Positions 1 to 9,661 of a stretch of DNA of 64,000 nucleotides are shown piece after piece. The notes under the pieces were generated by a model that was given only the letters and a program-made list of their open reading frames with translations, made no database searches and was not told where the DNA came from. The stretch lies in contig NC_090447.1 in NCBI RefSeq assembly GCF_031143425.1, positions 136,357,106 through 136,421,105 of the forward strand, read 5' to 3'. The DNA is from Pleurodeles waltl. Its lineage: Eukaryota; Chordata; Amphibia; Caudata; Salamandridae. The position numbers were made by a program, and so were the translations under genes. Every line of letters begins with the position of its first letter. Position 1 is the stretch's first letter.

Positions 1-907
1 AGAAATACCTCCAAATTATCAAGAACACGAAGACTGGTTTAAGGTGAGGTCCTTTAAAAAATGACAGTCCAACATGGCCAACATTGTCCACATAAACACT
101 ACATCTCAATGTGCCAGCTTTGCCAGTAGCTGAAGTGTGCACATTATACAATGTAATAGAAGCAATATATAGACGATTCATAATACAAACTTTAGACACC
201 CCCCACCCAGCGAGAGCTTCTCCAGCTATAAATCAATTGGCCATTACAGAAATAAGTCTACAAACTCTCCATTCAATAATGGGAAAAGTAACCTCTGAGT
301 GGGAAAAGATTCCGTTCTGGGTTGTGCAAAAATACAAATCAGCTGGAAGCAGTATTTCCACATACGTGATCCCAAGATAAACATTGAATTCTCACAATGT
401 GCATTCTATTTTGAATGGTTCCCTCAATGGAGGACTACACCACTTGGGACACAGTCTTTACCACAATATGCACCACCACACAAGGTACATCGACATTTGC
501 AAATTTACCAGAAGTGTTGAAACAAATTCAAAATGAACATGGGGCAGCTGATTTACAATTTTAGCACAGTGTCCTCAATAATTGTAAGCAACCTTAAAGG
601 GGAAGCAGCAGCACTGGCAATTAGCCAGTGGCTCCAGGAGGTTCCTAAGCTGGACCAAGAGATTGAGCTGCCAAAGATTATTTCCAAAACTTATACTAGT
701 ACAGGTCGGGATATGGTGGGGGCCAGACCAACTAAACCTCAACTATAGTACTTTTACTAAGGAGAGTACTAAGGAAGTCCAAATAAGCTCTAAAAAAACC
801 TAGGATAAACAAAAACAAAATAATATTGAAGAAAACAAAGAGGAGAATCTCCACTACAGGAGACCTCAGAAAAAATATACAACCTTAGAAATTGGGAAAC
901 TTTAAAA
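1..907 (+). pseudogene. env-like: Endogenous retrovirus env, upstream part (truncated by window edge)
   Basis: Broken coding sequence read mainly from three overlapping or adjacent frames (111-380, 299-520, 533-748), none longer than 89 codons. I assign it to a retroviral envelope because the same strand resumes beyond the inserted Harbinger element with a membrane-rich envelope-like C-terminus, a polypurine tract and an LTR. Frame changes and stops show it is long dead. The frame at 533-748 has a helical, Leu/Ile-rich stretch as in an envelope ectodomain, but no catalytic or family-defining motif is visible. The 5' LTR, gag and pol would lie to the left of the window. The assignment rests on context more than on sequence; affinity to foamy-like viruses is possible but untested. 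Confidence 0.4.
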
Positions 908-1189
908 ACACTATGGTGGTCATAACAACATTGGCGGTAAAAGCCGCTTACCGATGTGCAGAAGACCGCCAACACACCGCTGCGGCAGCGAAATTCCGCC
1001 ATGGCCATTATTACCCACATCTCGGAATCCGACAAAATTCAGACACCCACACAAGTCCGCCACACCAAAGGTCAGTGATAAACTGGCGAAAACAAAACCT
1101 CCACCGTCACGCCAACAGAAATACGCCCACACTATCATGACACACGAATCCATGCGGCGGTCTTTCAACTGCGGTATTCCATTGGCGGT

Positions 1190-1500
1190 ACACACCGCCG
1201 CGCTCAAAATACACACACATATACAAAACACCGCCACATTGGACAATTCAAAATACACACACTTGAGACACATACACACACCACTCCCACACACCCATTA
1301 GAATATAAAACACACACCCACATTACCCACAAACCCCTACGACCACTACTACAGAGAGAAGGCCAGAGAGAGACACCACCATCCACAAACAAGCATCCAC
1401 AGGCACTAAACACCATCACCCACACAACTTCCACACACAAAACACAACACACCACTACATATCACCACACTTATCACCACACACATCACCTACACCACCC
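1190..1500. repeat. CA-rich low-complexity leader of Harbinger element 1
   Basis: An A/C-rich stretch of irregular CACACC and ACACAC runs lies between the left end and the first Myb-like exon. The equivalent interval of element 2 (about 35640-35890) has the same composition, so it is a family feature, perhaps the 5' leader or promoter of the first gene. Open frames on both strands here, for example 954-1301 and 1204-1455, are low-complexity artefacts. Confidence 0.6.
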
Positions 1501-1501
1501 C

Positions 1502-2214
1502 ATGGCACGGCAAAGACACCCCAGGTTCTCGGAGGAGGAGCTCAGGGTCATGGTGGAGGAAATCGTCCAGGTAGAGCCACAGCTATTTGGAGCAAAGGTG
1601 CAGCACACCTCCATTGCAAGGAAGATGGAGCTATGGTGAAGAATAGTCGACAGGGTGAACGCAGTAAATGTAAATTGTAAATGTAAATTAGCACTTGTAT
1701 AGCGCACTACTCACCCGTTAGGGTCTCAAGGCGCTGTACTCATACCGCTATGGAACCCCTCCTGGCTTTTCCCTGTGAGGCACCCACTCCTGAGCACCCC
1801 CAGGGTGAAGCCAGGCATCCAAGTGCTGTTGGGGCCGTTGTAGAGATTAAGCAAGCTATTGCCCAGAGTTGCAGAGTGGGACCCATGAATTAGATTAGGC
1901 ACTGAGGCGAGAATTATCTGGTCAAGGGGAATTGAGCCCAAGACCTGCTGAAGCGGGACTTGAACCCTGGTCTTGAGCCAGATCTCTGCTTCAGGGTCTG
2001 CCGCTCTAACCATTGAGCCACACTTCACAGTGGGACAACACCAGGAAGAGGTGGAGCAACCTACGGGGGAAGGTGCATTCCGTGGTCTCAAGACACCACC
2101 TGGCGGTTCAGCGGACTGGCGGCGGACCCCCACAACTAACAACATGGGAGGAGCAGGTCTTGGCGATTCTGCATCCTGAGGGCCTCGCAGGAGTCGGTGG
2201 AGGAATGGACTCTG
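1502..2214 (+). pseudogene. Harbinger Myb/SANT-like protein 1, first exon, split by a SINE
   Basis: ATG at 1502 opens a frame with the Harbinger Myb/SANT-like pattern: an acidic FSEEELRVMVEEI start, an LFG motif, then RKMELW followed by an in-frame stop and a VDRVNA remnant. The frame is broken at about 1664 by the SINE. It resumes at about 2030 (GQHQEEVEQ region) and reaches a good splice donor, GTAAGA, at 2215-2220. The intact counterpart in element 2 (35900-36278) has the same order and ends at GTAAGT. In the family this kind of protein binds the subterminal repeats and helps bring the transposase to the nucleus and the ends. The second exon found in element 2 at 36618-37495 is missing here, so this copy cannot make the protein. 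Confidence 0.75.
1664..2023 (-). mobile_element. tRNA-derived SINE inserted in Harbinger element 1
   Basis: Read on the - strand from about 2023, the element begins with a tRNA-like head. The A box is contained in TGGCTCAATGGTTAGAGC (2003-2020) and the B box is GGTTCAAGTCC (1956-1966). The body is about 200 bases without an open frame. Near the end is a LINE-like 3' segment, ACAGCGCCTTGAGACC followed by GTGCGCTATACAAGTGC. It finishes with a short TAAATG/TAAATT repeat tail. Element 2 lacks any such sequence at the same place in its Myb gene, which makes it an insertion relative to an empty site. A CAGT on both sides (1662-1665, 2028-2031) might be part of the target duplication, but it is too short to rely on. 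Confidence 0.8.
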
Positions 2215-2321
2215 GTAAGACAAATCTTAACTATTACATCCCCCACCCTACCTGCATGCTAGCAAATACCCCCCCCACCCTCACCCCCAGCACCCCAACT
2301 CCTCACATATGTGCCCCTGCC

Positions 2322-4755
2322 TTCACTTTGGAGGAGTTGGAGAAACTCGTGGATGGGGTCCTCCCCCAGTACACACTACTCTACGGTCCTCCAGACAAAC
2401 AGCTAAGTACACAGGGAGCATGTTGTATGGGCTATGCCTGTATGGAAAGGGCTAAGGGTAAGAAGGAAGGGGGGAGAGTGCTGCATGCATGAAAGATGGT
2501 GAATGCATGTGCCACATGGCAAGGGTAGTGATGGGAGCCAATCAGTGTGACGGTGCACTTGGTAATAACTTCTCTTTTTCCCCTGTACATTTCATGTAGG
2601 TCAGCGCCCACCAGAAAAAAGATATTTGGCGTGCCATCGCAAAGACGTCCGGACCCTTGGGGTCTATCACAGACGGAGCACCCACTGCCGGAAAAGATGG
2701 GAGGACATTCACCGCTGGAGCAAGAAGACGGCAGAGGCTCAGTTGGGGATGGCCTCCCAACGTGGGAGGGGTGCCGGTCACATCATGACCCCCCTGATAT
2801 TCAGGATCCTGGCGGTGGCCTACCCGGAGTTGGATGGGCGCTTGAGGGCATCACAGCAGACACAAGGGGGTGAGTACACTCTCATTCTGCTGACTTTGCG
2901 TGCAGTGGAGGTGTTTGGGTGGGGGAGGTGGTCTGTGGATTTCCCTAGGCCAGGGCGAGTTCCGTAGGCAAGGCCTCTCCGTAATACAGGCCATGTGGCA
3001 CCCCACCCCACCTCTGTAGAGTGCCAAGTACACCTAGTCATGCCCCTGTGTCATCTATGTGTGCAGATGTCGTCCATAGCCTTATAGGCCATTTCCCAGA
3101 CATTGAACAGTGGAGCCCAAGAGCGCAGCGTAGTGCAGGGGGCTTCTGTGTCTGTCGTATCCGCCAATGATAGCGGTAATGCATGCACTCAACATGTCTT
3201 TCTTCTGTCGTCCCCCCCCTTTTTGTGGTCTCCCTGTTCTTGTGTGCATTAGCATCATCAGGTGGAGGAGCAGTGGCACCGGAGCACGAGGGAGCTGCAT
3301 CCCACATGGCCCTGGAGGGCGAGACTACGGACTCAGAGTTCACCAGTGGGATGGAGGGCGAGGGGAGCTCCACGGCGGGGACAGGAGCTGAGACCAGCGA
3401 CACGGACTCGTCCTCTGCAACATCTGTGCCCCCCGCATCTACAGGTACAGCCGCCACCCCCCCTACGAGCACCGCCCTCCCAGCCTTTGCCCCGTGCCCC
3501 CTCACCCAGGAGGGTGGGCATCACCTTCGCCCCAGGCACCTCAGGCCCTGCCTCAGTCACCCCTGCTGCACTCAATGAGGAGGCCATTGACCTCCTCAGG
3601 TCCCTCACTGTTGGCCAGTCTACCATTTTGAATGCCATCCAGGGTGTAGAGGGGCAGTTGCAACAGACCAATGCATTCCTGGAGGGCATTCATTCTGGTC
3701 AGGCTGCCCGTCAGCGAGCTTTTCAGACTCTGGCCTCAGCACTGATGGCAGCCATTGTCCCCGTCTCTAGCCTCCCCCCTCCAACTTCCCTGTACCTCAG
3801 CCTATCCCAAGCACACCTACAGACCAGCATGCACACACGTCAACACACAAGGGAAGCTCTGGCAAACATAAGCACCACACATCCCACACGCACTCACGCA
3901 AGCATCACACACATGCAGACACACCAACATCCACTGCCTCCACTGTGTCCCCCTCCTCGTCGTCTCCCTCCTCCCTCCCACTCTCGTCTATACTCACACC
4001 TGCATGCACTACCTCTACAGCCACTAGGTCACTCTCCAGCACACCCACCACCACATCCCGGTCACGTGCAGTCACCACCCCCACTACCATTCACACGTCC
4101 CCTGTGTCCTCTCCCAGTGTGTCTGTGACGCCACCTCCCAAGATACACAAACGCAGGCACACACCCACCCAACAGCCATCCACCTCACAACAGACTCCAG
4201 CGCATGCACCTTCACCCAAGGTCACCAAACGTACACCTCCTACAACCACCACCTCTTCCTCCACTCCCAAACCCCCTCCAGCTACCCGTCCCAGTGTGTC
4301 GAAAAAACTTTTCCTGTCCACCCTTGACCTCTTTCCCACACCTCCCACACCCCGTCCGTCTCCTAGGTCCCGAACTAGCACCTCAGCCACAACATCTCCT
4401 GGACCAGTGGTGCCTGTAGTCACCGGAATCTGGAGTGCACCGGCCACCAGGGCAGCCAGTGTGGCACGGAGCCACAGCACAGACCCCACCTGTGAAGCAT
4501 CAGAAGTTGGCCAGTGCCCGGCGGGAGAGGGGGAAGACTCCAGCCACAAAAGCCACTCCCAGTGGTCCCGGTGGGAGTGTGGAATCAGCTGTGACACCTT
4601 CCAAGGTGGGGAAGGGCCACAAGAATCCCGGCAAGTCTGGGAAGGGCTGCACGGCAGAGAAGACCGCCATCATCCCTGATGCCCAGGAGGCCACCTCCAG
4701 CACCAGCCCAGCTGCCCAGGAGGCCACGGCCAGCACCAGCCCAGCTGGGCCATGA
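2322..4755 (+). pseudogene. Harbinger Myb/SANT-like protein 2 (three exons, decayed)
   Basis: Exon 1 remnant (to 2402) encodes FTLEELEKLVDGVLPQY and YGPPDKQ, a second, different Myb/SANT-like start. Its donor should be GTAAGT but reads CTAAGT at 2403. Exon 2 (2600-2869) follows an AG acceptor, carries the conserved helix with LGVYHRRSTHCRKRWEDI and AEAQLGMASQRGRGA, and ends at a consensus GTGAGT donor (2870). Exon 3 starts at about 3253. It has an acidic stretch (EGETTDSE), then a likely coiled coil near 3590-3740 (EEAIDLLRSL, LNAIQGVEGQLQQ), then a long Pro/Ser/Thr-rich tail. Reading exon 3 through needs several frame changes. The tail runs into the 33-bp array. In the family the protein would bind DNA and partner the transposase; this copy is non-functional. 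Confidence 0.7.
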
Positions 4756-4967
4756 ATGACCGCCAGCAAAAGCCCCGCTGGGCCATGAAGGACCGCCAGC
4801 AAAAGCCCCGCTGGGCCATGAAGAACCGCCAGCACAAGCCCCGCTGGGCCATGAAGGACCGCCAGCAAAAGCCTTGCTGGGCCATTAAGGACCACCAGCA
4901 CAAGCCCCGCTGGGCCATGAAGGACCGCCAGCACAAGCCCCGCTGGGCCATGAAGGACCGCTAGCAG
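4680..4967 (+). repeat. 33-bp tandem array in the Myb-like gene 2 tail
   Basis: About nine copies of a 33-base unit of the form GGGCCATGAAGGACCGCCAG plus 13 more bases. The period is a multiple of three, so in frame it would give an 11-residue repeat (for example MKDRQQKPRWA). The first two units are a divergent version (GCCCAGGAGGCCAC...). Units differ at a few positions. Confidence 0.9.
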
Positions 4968-4983
4968 CTGAGACCCTGCAATG

Positions 4984-5190
4984 GAGACCGCCATCTCAAG
5001 CACCGCTGAACAGGGCACCGTCAACTCAAGCACCGCTGAACAGGGCACCGCCATCTCAAGCACCGCTGAACAGGGCACCGCCAACTCAAGCACCGCTGAA
5101 CAGGGCACCGCCGTCTCAAGCACCGCTGAACAGGGCACTGCCAACTCAAGCACCGCTGAACAGGGCACCGCCAACTCAAGTACCGCTGAC
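4984..5190 (+). repeat. 30-bp tandem array
   Basis: Seven near-identical units of 30 bases, each with the core TCAAGCACCGCTGAACAGGG. The multiple-of-three period gives a decapeptide repeat (SSTAEQGTAN type). Variation between units is mostly at one position pair (ATC/AAC/GTC). Confidence 0.9.
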
Positions 5191-5234
5191 CCATGAGCGG
5201 AAAGGGCACTGACGCAACTGAGTCCGTCACGGAG

Positions 5235-5880
5235 TGAATGATGCACTCTGGGCACGATGCCCCCTCCAGAACCAGTGGAGACTGTCATCCACTACCTCTG
5301 TCCTTAGCAGGATGAAGCACTCTGGGCACCATGCCCCCTCCACAACCAGTGGAAAAATGCATCCTCTAACTCTGTCCTTAGCAGGATGAAGCACTCTGGG
5401 CACCATGCCCCCTCCAGAACCAGTGGAAAGATGCATCCACTACCTCTGTCCTTAGCAGGATGAAGCACTCTGGGGCACCATGCCCCCTCCAGAACCAGTG
5501 GAGAAAAGCATCCACTACCTCTGTCCTTAGCAGGATGAGGCACTCTGAGCACCATGCCCCCTCCAGAACCTGTGGAGAAAAGCATCCATTACCTCTGTCC
5601 TTAGCAGGATGAAGCACTCTGGGCACCATGCCCCCTCCAGAACCAGTGGAGACTGTCATCCACTACCTCTGTCCTTAGCAGGATGAAGCACTCTGGGCAC
5701 CATGCCCCCTCCAGAACCTGTGGAGAAAAGCATCCACTACCTCTGTCCTTAGCAGGATGAAGCACTCTGGGCACCATGCCCCCTCCAGAACCTGTGGAGT
5801 AAAGCATCCACTACTTCTGTCCTTAGCAGGATGAAGCACTCTGGGCACCATGCCCCCTCTAGAACCAGTGGAGACTGTTA
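5235..5880 (+). repeat. 74-bp tandem array
   Basis: Roughly nine units with a period of 74-75 bases, each containing GATGAAGCACTCTGGGCACC and CCTCTGTCCTTAGCAGGA. The period is not a multiple of three, so it is probably untranslated. The long frames on the opposite strand (5227-5807) are by-products. Confidence 0.9.
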
Positions 5881-5885
5881 TCCAC

Positions 5886-6250
5886 TTGTGAGACTGTGGA
5901 TTTGCACTCCCCAGGATTGAACAGTGGGCAACCCACCCACTGTAGAGACTTGAGAGACTGTGGCTTTGCACTCCCCAGGATATGGCAGTGGGCAACCCAC
6001 CCACTGTATAGACTTGAGAGACTGTGGCTTTGCACTCCCCAGGATGAAGCAGTGGGCAACCCACCCACTGTATAGACTTGAGAGACTGTGGCTTTGCACT
6101 CCCCAGGATGGAACAGTGGGCAAACCACCCACTTGTGAGACTTGAGAGACTGTGGCTTTGCACTCCCCAGGATTGAACAGTGGGCAAACCATCCACTTGT
6201 GAGACTTGAGAGACTGTGGCTTTGCACTCCCCAGGATGGAACAGTGGGCA
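5886..6250 (+). repeat. 65-bp tandem array
   Basis: Six units with a period of about 65 bases, each with GAGACTGTGGCTTTGCACTC and CCCCAGGAT followed by AGTGGGCA. It shares the GAGACTGTGG...CCCCAGGA core with the 82-bp array of element 2 (42065-42800). The two arrays are therefore homologous but have turned over separately. Confidence 0.9.
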
Positions 6251-7099
6251 TATGGCCCCCTCGTGGATTTGGCATTGTGCACTCATCTGGCTGAGGTGCC
6301 CCCCCTTTCCCTCCCCCTGAGGTGCCTGTTTAGTTGCTGTCTGATGCCCCTGCAGTGTTCTCTCCGTCATGGTCGGGGTTCTTGTGTGGGCCTCGCCCAT
6401 ACCGTGTGGTCCCAGTGTTCCCCGGACTTTCTTAGAGCACTACCTGGACTACCATGCTTGGTATATATTATGTACATGGTGTATACTGTATATATATTTC
6501 TGCCTACTTGCTTTTAATATATTACAATGATTACACTCATTTTCTATTGTCTTTGCATTCTTCCAGGGAGTTTGGGGGGGTGTAACTGTGATGTATTGAT
6601 ATGCATTAGTGTGTGTGTTGTAGTGGGTGGAGGTGTTGCGTGTGTGTGTCACTGTTTTTTCCCTCCCCCCTACCCTGTGTCGTAGGTGCAGTACTCACTT
6701 TGGTCTTCGCCGCCGGTGTTCGTGCTCCTGGTAGAGCAGCAGGAAGACTATTGCAGGTAGAATTTGGAGGTCCAGGTCCATGGCGTCCTCGTTCCTCGTG
6801 GGGTGTGTAGAGGTGATTCCTGTTTCTGTGTGTTTTTATCCGTGGTGAATCTGCCCCGGAAAAGGTGGCAGTTTGGCCTGTCATAATGGTGTGGGCGGTA
6901 CATTGTCTCCCGCCTGTCTGTTGGTGGTGACCACCAAGCTGTTTGTTTGTACCGCCGTGGCGGTCTGAGTGTTAAAGTGGGTGTCTTTGTTGGCGGTTTC
7001 TGCCACGGTTGTAATTGCAAAATGTTTACCGCAGGCCTGTTGGTGGTCTTACCGCCTCTTTAACACCGACCGCCAGGGTTGTAATGACCACCATAGTGT

Positions 7100-8271
7100 A
7101 TATGCCACATTTAATGACATATGGAAGCTTTTGCCAATGGAAGCTACTACAGATTTCTTAAGAAAACATGGACAAGGCTTTAACTGTTGTTGATAATGGT
7201 ATGAACACATTGTCCAACCGCAATTACACAGTAAATAACATTGTGTTATTTGCCACCTTCAATTTGATCAGACAACAACAGATAAAGGCTAAGAAAGAAG
7301 CAAGTTGCATTAAGTCTAACACTGAAAGATTGGAAAAATTGCCTTTTACTGTAGCGGTAATTCCATTGGCAGTATGGCTGATACACTCGGTGATTATTCT
7401 GCCCATTTCCATATTTCAGTTCAGAACTTTTTTGAAACATTTTGCAGTTGGCAAACTTGAGCTGTTAAGGGACAGTTAGATCCAAGAGGTTTGGAGTTGC
7501 CTTCTGATTACAAATGTTTAAACAGGGTAACAGAGGTCTTTCTAAGCGGAAGCAAACGTGAGACTGCTGTTAGTCATTCTATGGTTTACAAGCAGGTGTC
7601 ATTGCACTGCACTTGTGGTGCCGCCGTAGCAAATTTGACAAGTTATCTGAAGAGTGCTCCAGTTTCTTTGATTCACCCAGTATTTCAGATACTTTCAAAT
7701 GGAAGTAATGTGATGCCGAATAGTGAAGGCGGTTGTGGAATGAAGCCTAGAGTTGCTTCACAAATTGGGACTTGCTGCAGCCATGTGTTATATCTCCCCA
7801 CATGAAATAAATGTAGCAGAAATGTTGCAGCACTTTGCTACTTCAAATGTACATTTTGACAAGCTGAGCAGACAAAAGGCTCTATTGTTTCAAAACCATG
7901 TGCTCTGACATCAGCAAAAGGGACCTATGACCTCCAACTAGCAAGGTCATCAGCAGAGATACAGTCATTATTAAATACCAACTTCCCCAATCATTTTGGT
8001 GAGCAGGATTTTCACTGCATTCAATACTGCAGGAATTGTGCACTTTTTTAATGCTGTCAGGTCAGGATTTGTTAGCACTTTCCAGACTGCATTTGGAGTG
8101 ATATCTTCAGCCATCCATTCTCTCTTTTTGAGTGTCTTTGATGGATTCCTAATAACTTTGCCATTGATTGGCGGCATTTTGCTGTTGCTATTTTTGATAT
8201 ACAAAGGCTGTCCCATTGCAATAAAGAAGAGTGATGGAGCCCCCCAGCCCATCTGTTCCATGATTGCATGA
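7100..8271 (+). pseudogene. env-like: Endogenous retrovirus env, transmembrane-subunit part
   Basis: The retroviral sequence resumes to the right of Harbinger element 1. Three successive frames are used (7168-7479, 7491-7805, 7996-8271), so at least two frame changes have occurred. The first has an asparagine- and lysine-rich stretch followed by a strongly hydrophobic run at residues ~52-75 (VAVIPLAVWLIHSVIILP), as expected for a fusion-peptide-like region. The last ends with a hydrophobic anchor (LITLPLIGGILLLLFLIY) and a short basic tail, as in a membrane-anchored envelope subunit. Some 640 bases separate its stop (8271) from the polypurine tract. The family is not fixed; a foamy-like origin is one option. 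Confidence 0.5.
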
Positions 8272-8729
8272 TGCATTACATTGAAGTTTCATTGATGGAG
8301 GAGCTTGAGCTGAATTGGTCATTGACATTCCGACCAATACTGACCTGTGTGCAGCTGATTATTCTCTGCCTGTGGTGCTTCTTTGAGTGGGTACCAAAGA
8401 GGTGTCTTGTCATGCAGCATGTGGCTTCGGTGGACACAGATCTGTTAATGTTATTGTTGAGTGCTCATTCATGGACATGTAAATGAAGACTGTGGTTGGC
8501 ATCCTATGAGCCACCACTTCTGGATTTCCTGGCTCCTTCTTCATCTGCCGCTGCATGGAATGCAGCCCCCTCAGCCGGTCCTACGGTTGAGGTTTCTGCA
8601 TACGCATGCTCTGTGGATCTTTCAGATGATGAGCTGGTCAACCTGTCGCCTGCTGAATTAGCATCCATCTTGGGTTCCATCACCATTGAAGACAACCGGC
8701 ATTTCCTGCAGGACCATCATTATTGGTGA
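8268..8729 (+). pseudogene. Small frames between env and 3' LTR
   Basis: Two short frames lie where complex retroviruses place accessory genes. One at 8268-8486 starts with ATG overlapping the env stop. The other at 8496-8729 is clearly non-random in composition: Ala/Ser/Pro-rich, then an acidic segment (LSDDELVNLSPAEL) resembling an activation-type region. I do not recognise either protein. They may be two halves of one product after a frameshift. The position would suit a transactivator-like gene, but no homology can be shown here. Confidence 0.35.
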
Positions 8730-8903
8730 TTTTGTTGACTGGAATGTTTAAAATGACTAAATTGCCCTTAAAATCGGCCTGCCTATTGACTTGCCTTGCT
8801 TGTCATCTTAGACATTGTTATCTTTTTTATGTATATTTTAACGTGCTTTTACTGTTTTAGGTTTTAGGAGCATTTAAGTTAAGAATTGCACTCTTGTCCT
8901 GAC

Positions 8904-8914
8904 AATGGGGAGGG
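8904..8914 (+). promoter_or_regulatory. Polypurine tract
   Basis: AATGGGGAGGG lies immediately before a TG dinucleotide that starts the LTR. This is the plus-strand primer site of a retrovirus and fixes the orientation and 3' end of the element. Confidence 0.75.
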
Positions 8915-9172
8915 TGTTGTTGGTTCATTTTACACTCTGCTTGGGGACACATATTTTAGCTCTGCTTAGGCCTGTGGCCTGTGCCCTATCATCTACATAT
9001 GTTCTCTGATTTCATTTATTCAGTTTTATTCATTTGTTTGTTTTCTATTCAGCTGTGATTCTGCAAAAGCATTGTCATTATTATTTTGTGCACAACATTT
9101 CAATATGCACTTCTGTCCAAGGCTGACAAGAACAGTGCATGATAATCTAGTTAGCAATGTCACCACAAGAGT

Positions 9173-9178
9173 ATATAA
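9173..9178 (+). promoter_or_regulatory. LTR TATA box
   Basis: TATAAA within GAGTATATAAACAG; it would place transcription start near 9200. Confidence 0.6.
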
Positions 9179-9592
9179 ACAGTCCTACACTTAGGCACAT
9201 GCACATGTCAGGCCTTTTCACAGAAATATGTTTCTTACAAAAACACTGTACAGGCCAAGGGACACCAGGGAGGTAATTCTAGCCAGGATTCCGGCCATGC
9301 TCCTTGCCATTTCATTACTGACCCTGCCTCTACAATCAGCCAGGATGCAACAGGAATACTCCTTATTTTCCAGGTAATGGGGGTGGGTGTTCCTCTCATG
9401 GACTAAGTACAGATTGGCCTATCACTGCAATGCTCTCACTTAGGAGTTAGGTGGAATTAATCTGTGTATGTTATTCCAATATGTTGGGGCTGTTTATTTT
9501 CTTCTTGCTGGTCACCACCATTCTAATCTTGTTATGTCTCATTTCCCTAATAATTGCAGCTCATTTATTTTATCATAGATTGCAGTCTTTTC

Positions 9593-9598
9593 AATAAA
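9593..9598 (+). terminator. LTR polyadenylation signal
   Basis: AATAAA within TCAATAAATG, followed by a GT-rich stretch (TTGTCTTTGG, GGTGTGTAGG) typical of a downstream element. Confidence 0.6.
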
Positions 9599-9661
9599 TG
9601 TTTTGAAAAATATTCTGTCTTGTCTTTGGCCTGGGTGTGTAGGTGAGACTTTTTGCTAACA

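Larger units (their letters stand above)
908..7099 (+). mobile_element. PIF/Harbinger element 1, non-autonomous deletion derivative (6.19 kb)
   Basis: Terminal inverted repeats start ACACTATGGTGGTCAT on the left (908) and are matched by ATGACCACCATAGTGT on the right (ending 7099). The similarity continues inward to a TTGGCGGT / CTGGCGGT block about 30 bases in. Inside are two Myb/SANT-like accessory genes typical of Harbinger elements, but no transposase. Comparison with the longer copy at 35347-43628 shows that the missing part is the distal half of the first Myb gene, the antisense transposase and the start of the second Myb gene. It sits inside a retroviral env frame, so it is younger than the retrovirus, and it is itself interrupted by a SINE. 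A clean 3-bp target duplication could not be read at the ends. The long tandem arrays at 4680-6250 are part of the element. Confidence 0.85.
8915..9661 (+). mobile_element. Retroviral 3' LTR (about 747 bp)
   Basis: Begins TGTTGTTGG directly after the polypurine tract and ends GCTAACA at 9661, giving the usual TG...CA ends. It contains a TATA box (TATATAAAC, 9172-9180) and a polyadenylation signal (9593-9598). The spacing implies a long R region of about 400 bases and a short U5 of about 45. There is no second LTR in the window, so neither age nor target duplication can be read. Confidence 0.7.

Noticed and set aside
954..1455. Overlapping frames on both strands
   Set aside because: CA-rich low-complexity leader of the Harbinger element; not coding.
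2000..2023. tRNA gene
   Set aside because: A and B boxes are present, but the sequence continues into a SINE body and tail and lacks a clean acceptor stem; it is the head of a SINE.
4500..5288. 262-codon frame on the - strand
   Set aside because: It runs through the 33-bp and 30-bp arrays; the translation is pure repeat (LAVPCSAV type) on the strand opposite the Myb-like gene.
4984..5880. Regular repeats resembling a CRISPR array
   Set aside because: Units are directly adjacent with no unique spacers, and the surroundings are eukaryotic transposon sequence.
5675..6400. 241-codon frame on the - strand
   Set aside because: By-product of the 74-bp and 65-bp arrays; the repeated CFILLRTE and LPTVQSWGV phrases are array units in frame.
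8268..8486. Named retroviral accessory gene (tas or bet)
   Set aside because: Position is suggestive, but there is no recognisable sequence motif, so no gene symbol is given.
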